Virus record (IMG/VR): IMGVR_UViG_3300042861_000386
Location: 1-24,469 of that record
DNA: 24,469 bases
Direction: 5' to 3' (one strand)
Origin: a virus
Shown here: positions 6,578 through 11,712 of the stretch, piece after piece
How the letters are laid out: each line of letters begins with the position of its first letter
How positions within the stretch are numbered: position 1 is the first letter of the stretch
The notes under the pieces: generated by a model
Told to the model about the DNA's origin: nothing
Databases searched by the model: none
The model's input: only the letters and a program-made list of their open reading frames with translations
Program-made: the position numbers and the translations under genes

Positions 6578-6620
6578 CTAACTTACATCTTTGCGCTACT
6601 TTATAGCGACTTATTTAAAA
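6571..6620 (+). repeat. Duplicated regulatory module, copy A (promoter-like box plus hairpin)
   Basis: Fifty bases that match 14177-14226 at 42 positions without gaps. Order: ATTG, 3 variable bases, CTAACTTACATCTTTG, the hairpin arms CGCTA/TAGCG with a 5-base loop (CTTTA), then ACTTATTTAAAA. All eight differences fall in the 3 variable bases and the loop. CATCTTTG is one base off the Bacteroidota -7 box, but TTG lies only 11 bases upstream, so a normal host promoter is doubtful and a phage-specific promoter or leader is likelier. A TTAAAAACAAA start leader follows, then ATG 6636. Confidence 0.7.
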
Positions 6621-6635
6621 TTAAATTAAAAACAA

Positions 6636-6845
6636 ATGAAAATACCCGAAACAATTAAAACTAAAATGACAGAGTATTATACTCATGGAGACCACACAAA
6701 GCTAAAGCGTTATGGAATAACAAAGAAAAAGTATTTCAGCTTAGTTACAATCGGCAAGGCTTTTAAAGAAGGCGAATGTAAAGATGAACTGTTGGATATA
6801 ATTGATGAATTTTATAACTTAAAAATTAAAAAGTATGGAAAATAA
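6636..6845 (+). CDS. Small basic protein downstream of module A
   Basis: A 69-residue basic protein (MKIPETIKTKMTEYYTHGDH, then KYFSLVTIGKAFKEGECKDE). The middle resembles a short helix-turn-helix, and the charge would suit DNA or RNA binding, but no family is recognised. It is the first gene after module A (6571-6620), so it is the likely target of that module. It overlaps the next gene by 11 bases. Function unknown. Confidence 0.55.
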   Translation: MKIPETIKTKMTEYYTHGDHTKLKRYGITKKKYFSLVTIGKAFKEGECKDELLDIIDEFYNLKIKKYGK

Positions 6846-7059
6846 ATTTTATATAGAAGGCTTAACAAAAAGAAGTTTATACACATTAAATGATATTCAT
6901 CAAAAAGAAAGTGAGCTTTATGATACTGCTGAAAAGTTAGCAGAATTAAAAAGATTAGAACTTTATGACCAAAATTTAACAGAAAAATACTATCTACTTC
7001 AAAATCAAATAGAAACAATTACAGATAATTTTTTAAATTATAATTCAGTTAAAAATTAA
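6835..7059 (+). CDS. Small coiled-coil protein
   Basis: A 74-residue protein, almost wholly helical with heptad-like spacing of Leu, Ile and Tyr (IHQKESELYDTAEKLAELKR, then LLQNQIETITDNFL). Probably a coiled-coil dimer. It overlaps the preceding gene by 11 bases and is likely co-expressed with it. No known domain. A frame on the opposite strand here is a shadow. Confidence 0.55.
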   Translation: MENKFYIEGLTKRSLYTLNDIHQKESELYDTAEKLAELKRLELYDQNLTEKYYLLQNQIETITDNFLNYNSVKN

Positions 7060-7063
7060 TTAT

Positions 7064-7076
7064 TAAATTTGTAACC
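7064..7076 (+). promoter_or_regulatory. -7-like box and operator half-site before the HTH gene
   Basis: TAAATTTG (7064-7071) fits TAnnTTTG, but no TTG lies about 20 bases upstream and the ATG follows at 7077, so a transcript would be nearly leaderless. The overlapping TTTGTAACC (7068-7076) matches one arm plus the centre of the palindrome at 8168-8184. Both readings are tentative. Confidence 0.35.
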
Positions 7077-7322
7077 ATGAAAACACAAGAACAAGCAATC
7101 CTAGATGCCTTATTAGGTGGGCAAGTTATTACAGGCTCAAATGCCTATCAAATAACTAAAAAAGAATGTGCATGTGGCACTCTTAACCTTCACAAAGTAT
7201 TAGCTAAAATTAGAAAGAAAGGTTACACTATTAATGAGCAATGGCGCATCAACTCTAAATCTAATACACGTTTTAAAGAATTTACAATAACCAATAAAAA
7301 ACAAAAGAAAAATGGAAACTAA
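7077..7322 (+). CDS. Helix-turn-helix protein (HTH_39-like)
   Basis: An 81-residue basic protein. Residues 5-55 follow the small winged-helix pattern of phage HTH_39 domains: AILDALLGGQVITGSNAY, then HKVLAKIRKKGYTIN, the last part being the turn into a wing. The C-terminus is Lys-rich (FTITNKKQKKNGN). Such proteins are usually DNA-binding regulators or accessory recombination factors. The base motif TTTGTAACC just before its ATG recurs as a full palindrome at 8168-8184, so autoregulation and control of the downstream nuclease gene is a reasonable guess. It overlaps the next gene by 11 bases. Confidence 0.6.
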   Translation: MKTQEQAILDALLGGQVITGSNAYQITKKECACGTLNLHKVLAKIRKKGYTINEQWRINSKSNTRFKEFTITNKKQKKNGN

Positions 7323-7599
7323 AAACAACTCAGGCGCAATCTTCAAGAATGACAAAAAAACATCTGAAAAAGCCCCAGACTACAAAGGCAAAGTAAATGT
7401 AAATGGCAAAGAAATGGAAATCAGTTTATGGTTTAAAGAAAGCCAAAAAGGAACTAAGTATTTCAGCGCATCATTCCAAGAACCATTTATTAAAAATAAT
7501 GCAGATGCTACCTATACAGCAAAGAACAATTTAAAACAAAGTGATAATAGCTTTATGCCAAATGACTTCCGTATTGATTCACATGATGATTTATTTTAA
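7312..7599 (+). CDS. DUF736-like small protein, possible single-strand DNA-binding accessory
   Basis: A 95-residue protein with the layout NNSGAIFKNDKKT, then KAPDYKGKVNVNGKEMEIS and LWFKESQKGTKYFSASFQEP. The Gly-x-Phe, Pro-Asp-Tyr and Trp-Lys-x-x-x-x-Gly-x-x-Tyr-Phe spacing resembles DUF736-type and related small OB-like proteins. The acidic C-terminal end (DSHDDLF) is similar in style to the tail of single-strand DNA-binding proteins, which recruit partners. It lies directly before the ERF annealing protein and the exonuclease, so a role in recombination is likely. Assignment moderate. Confidence 0.55.
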   Translation: METKNNSGAIFKNDKKTSEKAPDYKGKVNVNGKEMEISLWFKESQKGTKYFSASFQEPFIKNNADATYTAKNNLKQSDNSFMPNDFRIDSHDDLF

Positions 7600-7621
7600 T
7601 TAATCAATAAAAACAAAGAAC

Positions 7622-8164
7622 ATGAAAACGAACGAAACAAAAAAAGAACAACAAAGTTTATTTAAAAGCTTAGCAGCATTCCAACAAGAAGTGCCAGTTA
7701 TCCACAAAGAAACAAAAGGCTACGGATATTCTTATGCAGACCTTCCAACTATCTTTGATAAAATTAATCCTTTATTAGCAAAGCACAATTTAGGGTTTAC
7801 CCAGCCTATAATGGGTAATTGCGTAAAGACAATTATCTTCCATACAGAAACAGGAGAGACAATTGAATCATTAACTGAAATCCCTCAAATACAACTTAAA
7901 GGAATGAATGAATACCAGTCATTTGGTAGTGGCGTGAGTTATTTTCGTAGGTATTGTTTAAGTTCAATTTTAGGTTTAGTTACAGACAAAGATACTGATG
8001 CAGCAGGAGAACAAACAAAGCCAATTAAACCTATTTTAAAAGCCGATACAGAACACTTTGGCAAAGCGGTTGAGTATTTAATGAAAGGTGGCTCAATAGA
8101 TGCTATAAAGCAAAAATATGAGATAAGTCAAGAAGTAGAAACTAAACTAATAAAATCAATTTAA
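7622..8164 (+). CDS. erf: ERF family single-strand annealing protein
   Basis: A 180-residue protein with the core signature of the ERF superfamily: YSYADLPTIFDKINPLLAKH (residues 37-56), FHTETGETIES near 73-83, and FGSGVSYFRRYCLSSILGL (101-119) followed by the acidic TDKDTDAAGE. ERF proteins form rings that anneal complementary single strands during phage recombination and concatemer formation. The gene is followed by a YqaJ-type exonuclease, giving the usual annealase and exonuclease pair. A perfect 17-base palindrome (8168-8184) lies directly after the stop. Start supported by an A-rich leader. Confidence 0.9.
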   Translation: MKTNETKKEQQSLFKSLAAFQQEVPVIHKETKGYGYSYADLPTIFDKINPLLAKHNLGFTQPIMGNCVKTIIFHTETGETIESLTEIPQIQLKGMNEYQSFGSGVSYFRRYCLSSILGLVTDKDTDAAGEQTKPIKPILKADTEHFGKAVEYLMKGGSIDAIKQKYEISQEVETKLIKSI

Positions 8165-8167
8165 AAA

Positions 8168-8184
8168 GGTTACAATTTGTAACC
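8168..8184. promoter_or_regulatory. Perfect 17-base palindrome, candidate operator
   Basis: GGTTACAA and TTGTAACC are exact reverse complements around one central T, in the 51-base gap between the annealase and exonuclease genes. One arm plus the centre (TTTGTAACC) recurs immediately before the HTH gene at 7077. It could also fold as a 6-bp RNA hairpin with a 5-base loop, but no T-run follows on the + strand. Confidence 0.5.
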
Positions 8185-8215
8185 AGTTCAAAAAAAAATA
8201 AATTAAAAATAAATT

Positions 8216-8869
8216 ATGGAAAGCACAATAGAAATATATTCACCTGAATGGTTTATTAACCGACAAGGTAATTTCACAGGTAGCGAAATTTGGAAGCTAA
8301 TGACTGAAGCACGTTCTAAAAAGGACGTGCTATCTAAAACAGCAGAAACTTATATTCTTGAAAAAGTATGGGAAAAGTTATCGGGTGAAGTTAAGCAAGG
8401 AATAAATAATTTTGCAACTGAATGGGGAAACGATAACGAGCCTATTGCTAAGAAATTCTACACATCGGTAACTAGCAATGAAGTAAAAGATAGCTTAATG
8501 CTTTACTCAAACGAAATACAAGGCTTAACAGGCAGTCCTGATGGCTTAGTAGGTGAAGATGGGTTAATAGAAATAAAATGTCCTTTTAATGGAGCTAATC
8601 ACTTAAAACATTGCTTTATTACAAACGATGAAACTTTCTTAAGTGAACAGCCTGAATACTATTACCAAATGCAATGCTATATGCTTTTAAGTGATCGCAA
8701 ATGGTGTGATTTCGTTTCTTTCGACCCTCGTATTATTTCAGACTTAGGATTGTTTATTTATAGAGTAAATGCTAATGAAGAGGTAATTGAAAAGATGACT
8801 GAGAAAGTAAAGTTAGCAAGGGAACTATTTAATCAATATTTTGAATCATTTAATGGAAAAAAATCATGA
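8216..8869 (+). CDS. YqaJ-type exonuclease (lambda-exonuclease-like)
   Basis: A 217-residue PD-(D/E)xK nuclease. Visible features are TGSEIWKLM (21-29, the N-terminal Ser of the family), FATEWGNDNEPIAKKFY (66-82), the core GSPDG with Asp109 then LIEIKCP with Glu119 and Lys121, and YYYQMQCYMLLS (about 148-159), the helix that carries a conserved Gln. These fit a 5'-to-3' double-strand exonuclease that makes single strands for the ERF protein encoded upstream. Length is normal for the family and the catalytic residues look intact. The last four bases overlap the next gene. Confidence 0.9.
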   Translation: MESTIEIYSPEWFINRQGNFTGSEIWKLMTEARSKKDVLSKTAETYILEKVWEKLSGEVKQGINNFATEWGNDNEPIAKKFYTSVTSNEVKDSLMLYSNEIQGLTGSPDGLVGEDGLIEIKCPFNGANHLKHCFITNDETFLSEQPEYYYQMQCYMLLSDRKWCDFVSFDPRIISDLGLFIYRVNANEEVIEKMTEKVKLARELFNQYFESFNGKKS

Positions 8870-9084
8870 CACCAAAAGAAAAAGCAATTGAATTATTTAA
8901 TAAATTTTATGAAATTGAAGATAGTAAATTATGTGAAGATGCATGGATTGATTCATATTTAGCAAAAAGATGTTGTTTAACAGCAGTTGATTTCGCAATG
9001 GAATTTATTACAGGCAATTTAGACGAAGCATTTGATAAAACATTGTATTTATTTGAAGTTAAAGAAGAAATCGAAAAATTGTGA
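8866..9084 (+). CDS. Small phage protein of unknown function
   Basis: A 72-residue acidic protein. The segment SYLAKRCCLTAVDFAMEFI is the conserved-looking part of a group of small proteins found among recombination and replication genes in Bacteroidota phages. No catalytic motif. It overlaps both neighbours by four bases, so it is translationally coupled between exonuclease and NinG-like genes. Confidence 0.6.
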   Translation: MTPKEKAIELFNKFYEIEDSKLCEDAWIDSYLAKRCCLTAVDFAMEFITGNLDEAFDKTLYLFEVKEEIEKL

Positions 9085-9611
9085 AGAAAATTAAAGATAA
9101 AAAATGTAAGGAGTGCGGTGGAAACTTCACTCCTTTTAAAACCACTCAAGTTGTATGCGGTGCTAAATGTGCAGCTAAATTAGCAGAAACTAAGGCATGG
9201 AAGGAAAAGAAAAAGGTAATGATTGAAAACACCCGTACCAGAACAGAATGGCTTAGTTTACTTCAAATAATCTTTAACAAGTATATTCGATTAAGAGATG
9301 CGGATAAACCATGTATTTCATGTGAAAGACCATTAACAAGTAAATTTGATGCTGGACATTTTCTTAGTGTTGGGAGTTATCCAAACTTAAGGTTTAATGA
9401 AGATAACGTACATGGACAATGTGTTTACTGCAATCAGCATCAGCATGGCAATCAAATTGAATACGGGTTAAGATTACCTTTAAGAATAGGCAATGATGCT
9501 TACAATAGACTAATGAATAAAAGAGGTGATGCACTTAAACTAACATTAGATGAAATCAAAGAACTAATTAAAATTTACAAATTAAAAATCAAAGAACATG
9601 GAAAATTATAA
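9081..9611 (+). CDS. ninG: NinG (Rap)-like recombination endonuclease
   Basis: A 176-residue protein. The N-terminal Zn-binding part has CKECGGNFTPFKTTQ and VCGAKCAAKLAETK (Cys9, Cys12, Cys26, Cys30). The nuclease core has CISCERPLTSKFDAGHFLS (Cys78, Cys81, His93) and HGQCVYCNQHQHGNQIEYGL (Cys114, Cys117). This is the arrangement of lambda NinG/Rap, which acts on recombination intermediates. The start is GTG (GTGA overlap with the upstream stop); no ATG gives the complete N-terminal zinc site. It ends with the recombination module and overlaps the following gene by 14 bases. Confidence 0.85.
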   Translation: MKKIKDKKCKECGGNFTPFKTTQVVCGAKCAAKLAETKAWKEKKKVMIENTRTRTEWLSLLQIIFNKYIRLRDADKPCISCERPLTSKFDAGHFLSVGSYPNLRFNEDNVHGQCVYCNQHQHGNQIEYGLRLPLRIGNDAYNRLMNKRGDALKLTLDEIKELIKIYKLKIKEHGKL

Positions 9612-9792
9612 AGACGGAGACAAAATAAGAATATGGTTAGAAGATAACATGGAATCCGAAGGTGGCACATGGTGTTATGGTAAAATAGAAGAAATAAAAA
9701 TTATTAAAAAAATCTTTGTTCAAGATGGATTTCAACTTGATCCTGAAAATAAAATTGAAGATTTTGTAGGCTATAAAATAGAAAAATTATAA
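9598..9792 (+). CDS. Small unknown protein
   Basis: A 64-residue acidic protein starting MENYKDGDKIRIWLEDNMES. The alternating pattern (GTWCYGKIEEIKIIKKIFV) suggests a small beta-barrel fold. No motif recognised. It overlaps the NinG-like gene and is two bases from the next gene, so it belongs to the same operon. Confidence 0.5.
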   Translation: MENYKDGDKIRIWLEDNMESEGGTWCYGKIEEIKIIKKIFVQDGFQLDPENKIEDFVGYKIEKL

Positions 9793-9794
9793 TT

Positions 9795-10079
9795 ATGGAA
9801 AAAGCACTAACAACTGAACAGGCAAAAGTAGAATTTGAATCACATCTTCTAATTGGTTTATTCAAATCAACAGTTGAGCAATCAACACAATTAACTGGAA
9901 AATTCAAACATAAAATGAAAGCTGATTTTAATCTATGGCAAAAACAAGGATTCAAAATAGTTGAAGAACTTGAAAAAAGAAACATAACAGATGTTGAGTA
10001 CTTAGATAAAATTGGCGATATTTATCATACTATGAACTCAAATATGCGTGAAGAATTTTACAAAGGTTTGGAATCATGA
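9795..10079 (+). CDS. Small helical protein of unknown function
   Basis: A 94-residue, mostly helical protein (LTTEQAKVEFESHLLIGLFK, then FKHKMKADFNLWQKQGFKIV). It has no recognised domain. The stop overlaps the methyltransferase ATG by four bases, suggesting coupling to it. Apparent frames on the other strand in this stretch are shadows. Confidence 0.5.
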   Translation: MEKALTTEQAKVEFESHLLIGLFKSTVEQSTQLTGKFKHKMKADFNLWQKQGFKIVEELEKRNITDVEYLDKIGDIYHTMNSNMREEFYKGLES

Positions 10080-10711
10080 AATTAACTGATAAAATAGAAA
10101 TTACTAATGAAGATAACATGGTTTTAATGGCTCGATATCCTGACAAGTATTTTGACTTGGCAATTGTTGACCCGCCTTATGGGATAGGTGCAAGTGAAAT
10201 GACTATGGGAAGTGGTAAAAATAAAAAGTATAAAAAAGGAAAAAATTGGGATAATCAAACTCCAACCAAAGATTATTTTATTGAGCTTACAAGAGTATCA
10301 AAAAATCAAATTATTTGGGGAGGTAATTACTTTCAATTACCATTAACAAAAAGCTGGATTTTATGGGATAAAGGTATTTATTGGGATTGTGATTTTGCAG
10401 ATGGTGAAATGGCTTGGACATCATTTGAACGTGTTTTAAGAATTGCAAAAATAAGATATAAAGGATTTTTAGGAGCAGATAAAGAACGAATACACCCCAC
10501 TCAAAAACCCGTAGCACTTTACAAATGGATTCTTGACAAATACGCAAAACCAACTGATAAAATACTTGACACTCATTTAGGTAGTGGTTCAATAGCAATA
10601 GCTTGTCACGATTACGGGTTTGATTTAACAGCTTGTGAATTAGATAAAGAATACTTTGATAAGGCAATAAAAAGAATTAACAATCATGTTGCACAATTAA
10701 AATTAATTTAG
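10076..10711 (+). CDS. Orphan DNA methyltransferase, adenine- or cytosine-N type
   Basis: A 211-residue enzyme. The catalytic motif IVDPPYGIG is at residues 30-38. The C-terminal half has HPTQKPVALYKWIL (about 141-154) and the cofactor-binding motif ILDTHLGSGSIAIAC (about 162-176). The order, catalytic motif before the cofactor motif, is that of beta-class amino-methyltransferases such as those making N6-methyladenine. No restriction enzyme gene is nearby, so it probably protects phage DNA or marks it for regulation. The usual FxGxG of the cofactor motif reads HLGSG, a common variant. The promoter for the downstream RNA lies across its last 23 bases. Confidence 0.9.
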   Translation: MKLTDKIEITNEDNMVLMARYPDKYFDLAIVDPPYGIGASEMTMGSGKNKKYKKGKNWDNQTPTKDYFIELTRVSKNQIIWGGNYFQLPLTKSWILWDKGIYWDCDFADGEMAWTSFERVLRIAKIRYKGFLGADKERIHPTQKPVALYKWILDKYAKPTDKILDTHLGSGSIAIACHDYGFDLTACELDKEYFDKAIKRINNHVAQLKLI

Positions 10712-10719
10712 TATATTTG
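10689..10719 (+). promoter_or_regulatory. Bacteroidota-type promoter for the leader RNA
   Basis: TTG (10689-10691), a 20-base spacer and TATATTTG (10712-10719, followed by C) give a full match to the Bacteroidota consensus. The box starts on the base after the methyltransferase stop. A transcript would start near 10724, where the first RNA helix (10724-10742) begins. Confidence 0.8.
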
Positions 10720-10723
10720 CACT

Positions 10724-10846
10724 ATCGGAGTAACGAACCGATTTCACATAACATCTACATTAAAAACATTTAGCCTCTAAGTGTTCGATGTACAGAGTAG
10801 ATGCTGTACTGACCTCGTAAGTCAATCGAACATTTAGGGGTTTTTT
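10724..10846 (+). ncRNA. Structured leader RNA or small RNA with switch-like architecture
   Basis: About 120 bases from promoter to T-run. Helices seen by pairing: ATCGG/CCGAT (10724-10728 with 10738-10742); a 9-bp hairpin (10765-10773 with 10777-10785, 3-base loop); and, excluding it, a 16-bp stem (10774-10789 with 10825-10840) enclosing GTACAG/CTGTAC (10790-10795 with 10804-10809) and TGAC/GTCA (10810-10813 with 10821-10824) with no unpaired bases at the three-way junction. CATCTAC (10752-10758) is the exact complement of GTAGATG (10797-10803) in an apical loop, allowing a pseudoknot. The 9-base word AACATTTAG occurs upstream of the 5' arm and again within the 3' arm, which creates the two alternatives. 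No known RNA family recognised. It could be a cis attenuator for the replication genes, or a free small RNA. Confidence 0.75.
10774..10846 (+). terminator. Terminator with a three-way junction on top
   Basis: A 16-bp stem (two G-U pairs, no mismatch) is followed by six T bases (10841-10846). Instead of a simple loop it carries two small hairpins. It lies 14 bases before the ATG at 10860, so if active it blocks transcription into the replication genes unless overcome. Confidence 0.8.
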
Positions 10847-10859
10847 AATTTACAAAATA

Positions 10860-11060
10860 ATGGCAACAAAAAAATTATTTAACTCAGACCAAACTGGAAA
10901 TTCTTTATTATGTTATGGTAATTACAATAAAGATGTTGTAATAACTTTATTAAGTTCAGATTTAGAAAATCGAACACACATAATTTTAAATACAAAAGAG
11001 GTTAAAGAATTGATTATTGAATTACAAACATTAATTGATAAAATGAATAATAATGGCTAA
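10860..11060 (+). CDS. Small unknown protein, first gene after the leader RNA
   Basis: A 66-residue protein (MATKKLFNSDQTGNSLLCYG, then LNTKEVKELIIELQTLIDKM). The N-terminal half is beta-type and the C-terminal half a helix. No known domain. It overlaps the replisome-organiser-like gene by eight bases, so both depend on the same read-through past the terminator at 10774-10846. A single-domain accessory replication factor is possible but unproven. Confidence 0.5.
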   Translation: MATKKLFNSDQTGNSLLCYGNYNKDVVITLLSSDLENRTHIILNTKEVKELIIELQTLIDKMNNNG

Positions 11061-11712
11061 AGAATTACCATACTATAAATTTGAGCCTAATGAGTGGGAA
11101 AATGGAAATATTCAAATTTGTACTCATGAAGAAAAAGGTGTTTTTATTGATTTATGTTCAATTTATTGGTCAAGGCTTGGAGATGTTCCTTATAAATTAG
11201 CTGTTCAAAAAATATGCGGTGGCAATGCGAACGCATTAGATTCGCTATACGAAAATAAGATATTTGAAATAATTGATGGAAATATTTATATAAAATTCTT
11301 ATCTGAGCAATTGAATGAATTTGAAAATACAAGCGAAAGAAACAGTAAAATAGCTAAAGAAGGTTGGGAAAAGAGGCGCAAACAAAAGCAATTAAGCGAA
11401 AGCAATGCGAACGCATTACGAACGCAAAGCGAAAGCAATGCCATAAGAGAAGATAAGATAAGAGTAGATAAGATAAAAGAAGATAAAATAATAAATATAA
11501 ATGATGTTTATGATTATTTTGAATCAAGTGGTTATCGAAAAGATGTTGCAGAAAAATTTTATAATTATTACAATGTTTCAGATTGGAAAGATGCAAAAGG
11601 TAATAAAGTGAAAAACTGGAAACAGAAAGCACAATCAGTTTGGTTTAAAGATGAAAATAAAATAGGTAAAAAGAAATACGACCCAACAGACCCAAGACAA
11701 AATCATTACTAA
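11053..11712 (+). CDS. Replisome organiser / replication initiator-like protein
   Basis: A 219-residue protein. The N-terminal 100 residues (PYYKFEPNEWENGNIQI, then EKGVFIDLCSIYWSR) resemble the winged-helix domain of DUF1376/DUF4373-type phage replication proteins. A low-complexity linker (about 112-150) holds repeated SESNANA and DKI units. The C-terminal part (DVYDYFESSGYRKDVAEKFY, then DWKDAKGNKVKNWKQKA) is the conserved end of phage initiator or helicase-loader proteins in Bacteroidota. It lies directly before the primase-helicase gene. The linker DNA is a set of iteron-like repeats, as in lambda O, where the origin lies inside the initiator gene. Exact role inferred. Confidence 0.7.
   Translation: MAKELPYYKFEPNEWENGNIQICTHEEKGVFIDLCSIYWSRLGDVPYKLAVQKICGGNANALDSLYENKIFEIIDGNIYIKFLSEQLNEFENTSERNSKIAKEGWEKRRKQKQLSESNANALRTQSESNAIREDKIRVDKIKEDKIININDVYDYFESSGYRKDVAEKFYNYYNVSDWKDAKGNKVKNWKQKAQSVWFKDENKIGKKKYDPTDPRQNHY
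11222..11238. repeat. Origin-candidate repeat, copy 1
   Basis: GCAATGCGAACGCATTA, identical to 11402-11418. It contains the 14-base inverted repeat AATGCG-AA-CGCATT. Both copies lie inside the replication initiator-like gene. Confidence 0.5.
11394..11441. repeat. Iteron-like repeats in the initiator gene
   Basis: AAGCGAAAGCAATGC occurs at 11394-11408 and 11427-11441, exactly 33 bases apart. The palindrome AATGCGAACGCATT (11404-11417) lies between and overlaps the first copy; a further partial GAACGCA occurs near 11420. The cluster is GC-richer than its surroundings and is followed by an AT-rich tract, as in phage origins of the lambda type. Confidence 0.6.
11451..11491. repeat. Three 15-base-period repeats at the edge of an AT-rich tract
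   Basis: AGATAAGATAA at 11451 and 11466 and AGATAAAATAA at 11481, exactly 15 bases apart, encoding a Asp-Lys-Ile unit three times. The DNA beyond (to about 11530) is very AT-rich and could be the unwinding element of an origin. Confidence 0.5.

Noticed and set aside
10311-10667. 118-residue frame on the minus strand
   Set aside because: It lies fully inside the methyltransferase gene, which has intact catalytic motifs; its residues are low-complexity and Leu/His-rich, as expected from the reverse of an AT-rich gene.
10788-10820. Ten-codon frame inside the leader RNA (M-Y-R-V-D-A-V-L-T-S), possible leader peptide
   Set aside because: The ATG sits within the stable terminator stem and lacks the A-rich start context of this genome. 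No run of one amino acid suggests ribosome-stalling attenuation.
10724-10846. tRNA or hammerhead ribozyme reading of the folded RNA
   Set aside because: There is no acceptor/anticodon/T-loop arrangement and no CUGANGA or GAAA hammerhead core; the T-run after the long stem points to a terminator-type leader.
11354-11632. 92-residue frame on the minus strand
   Set aside because: Its Leu/Tyr/His-rich repeats are the complement of the GATAAGATA repeats in the initiator-like gene; no start context or motif.
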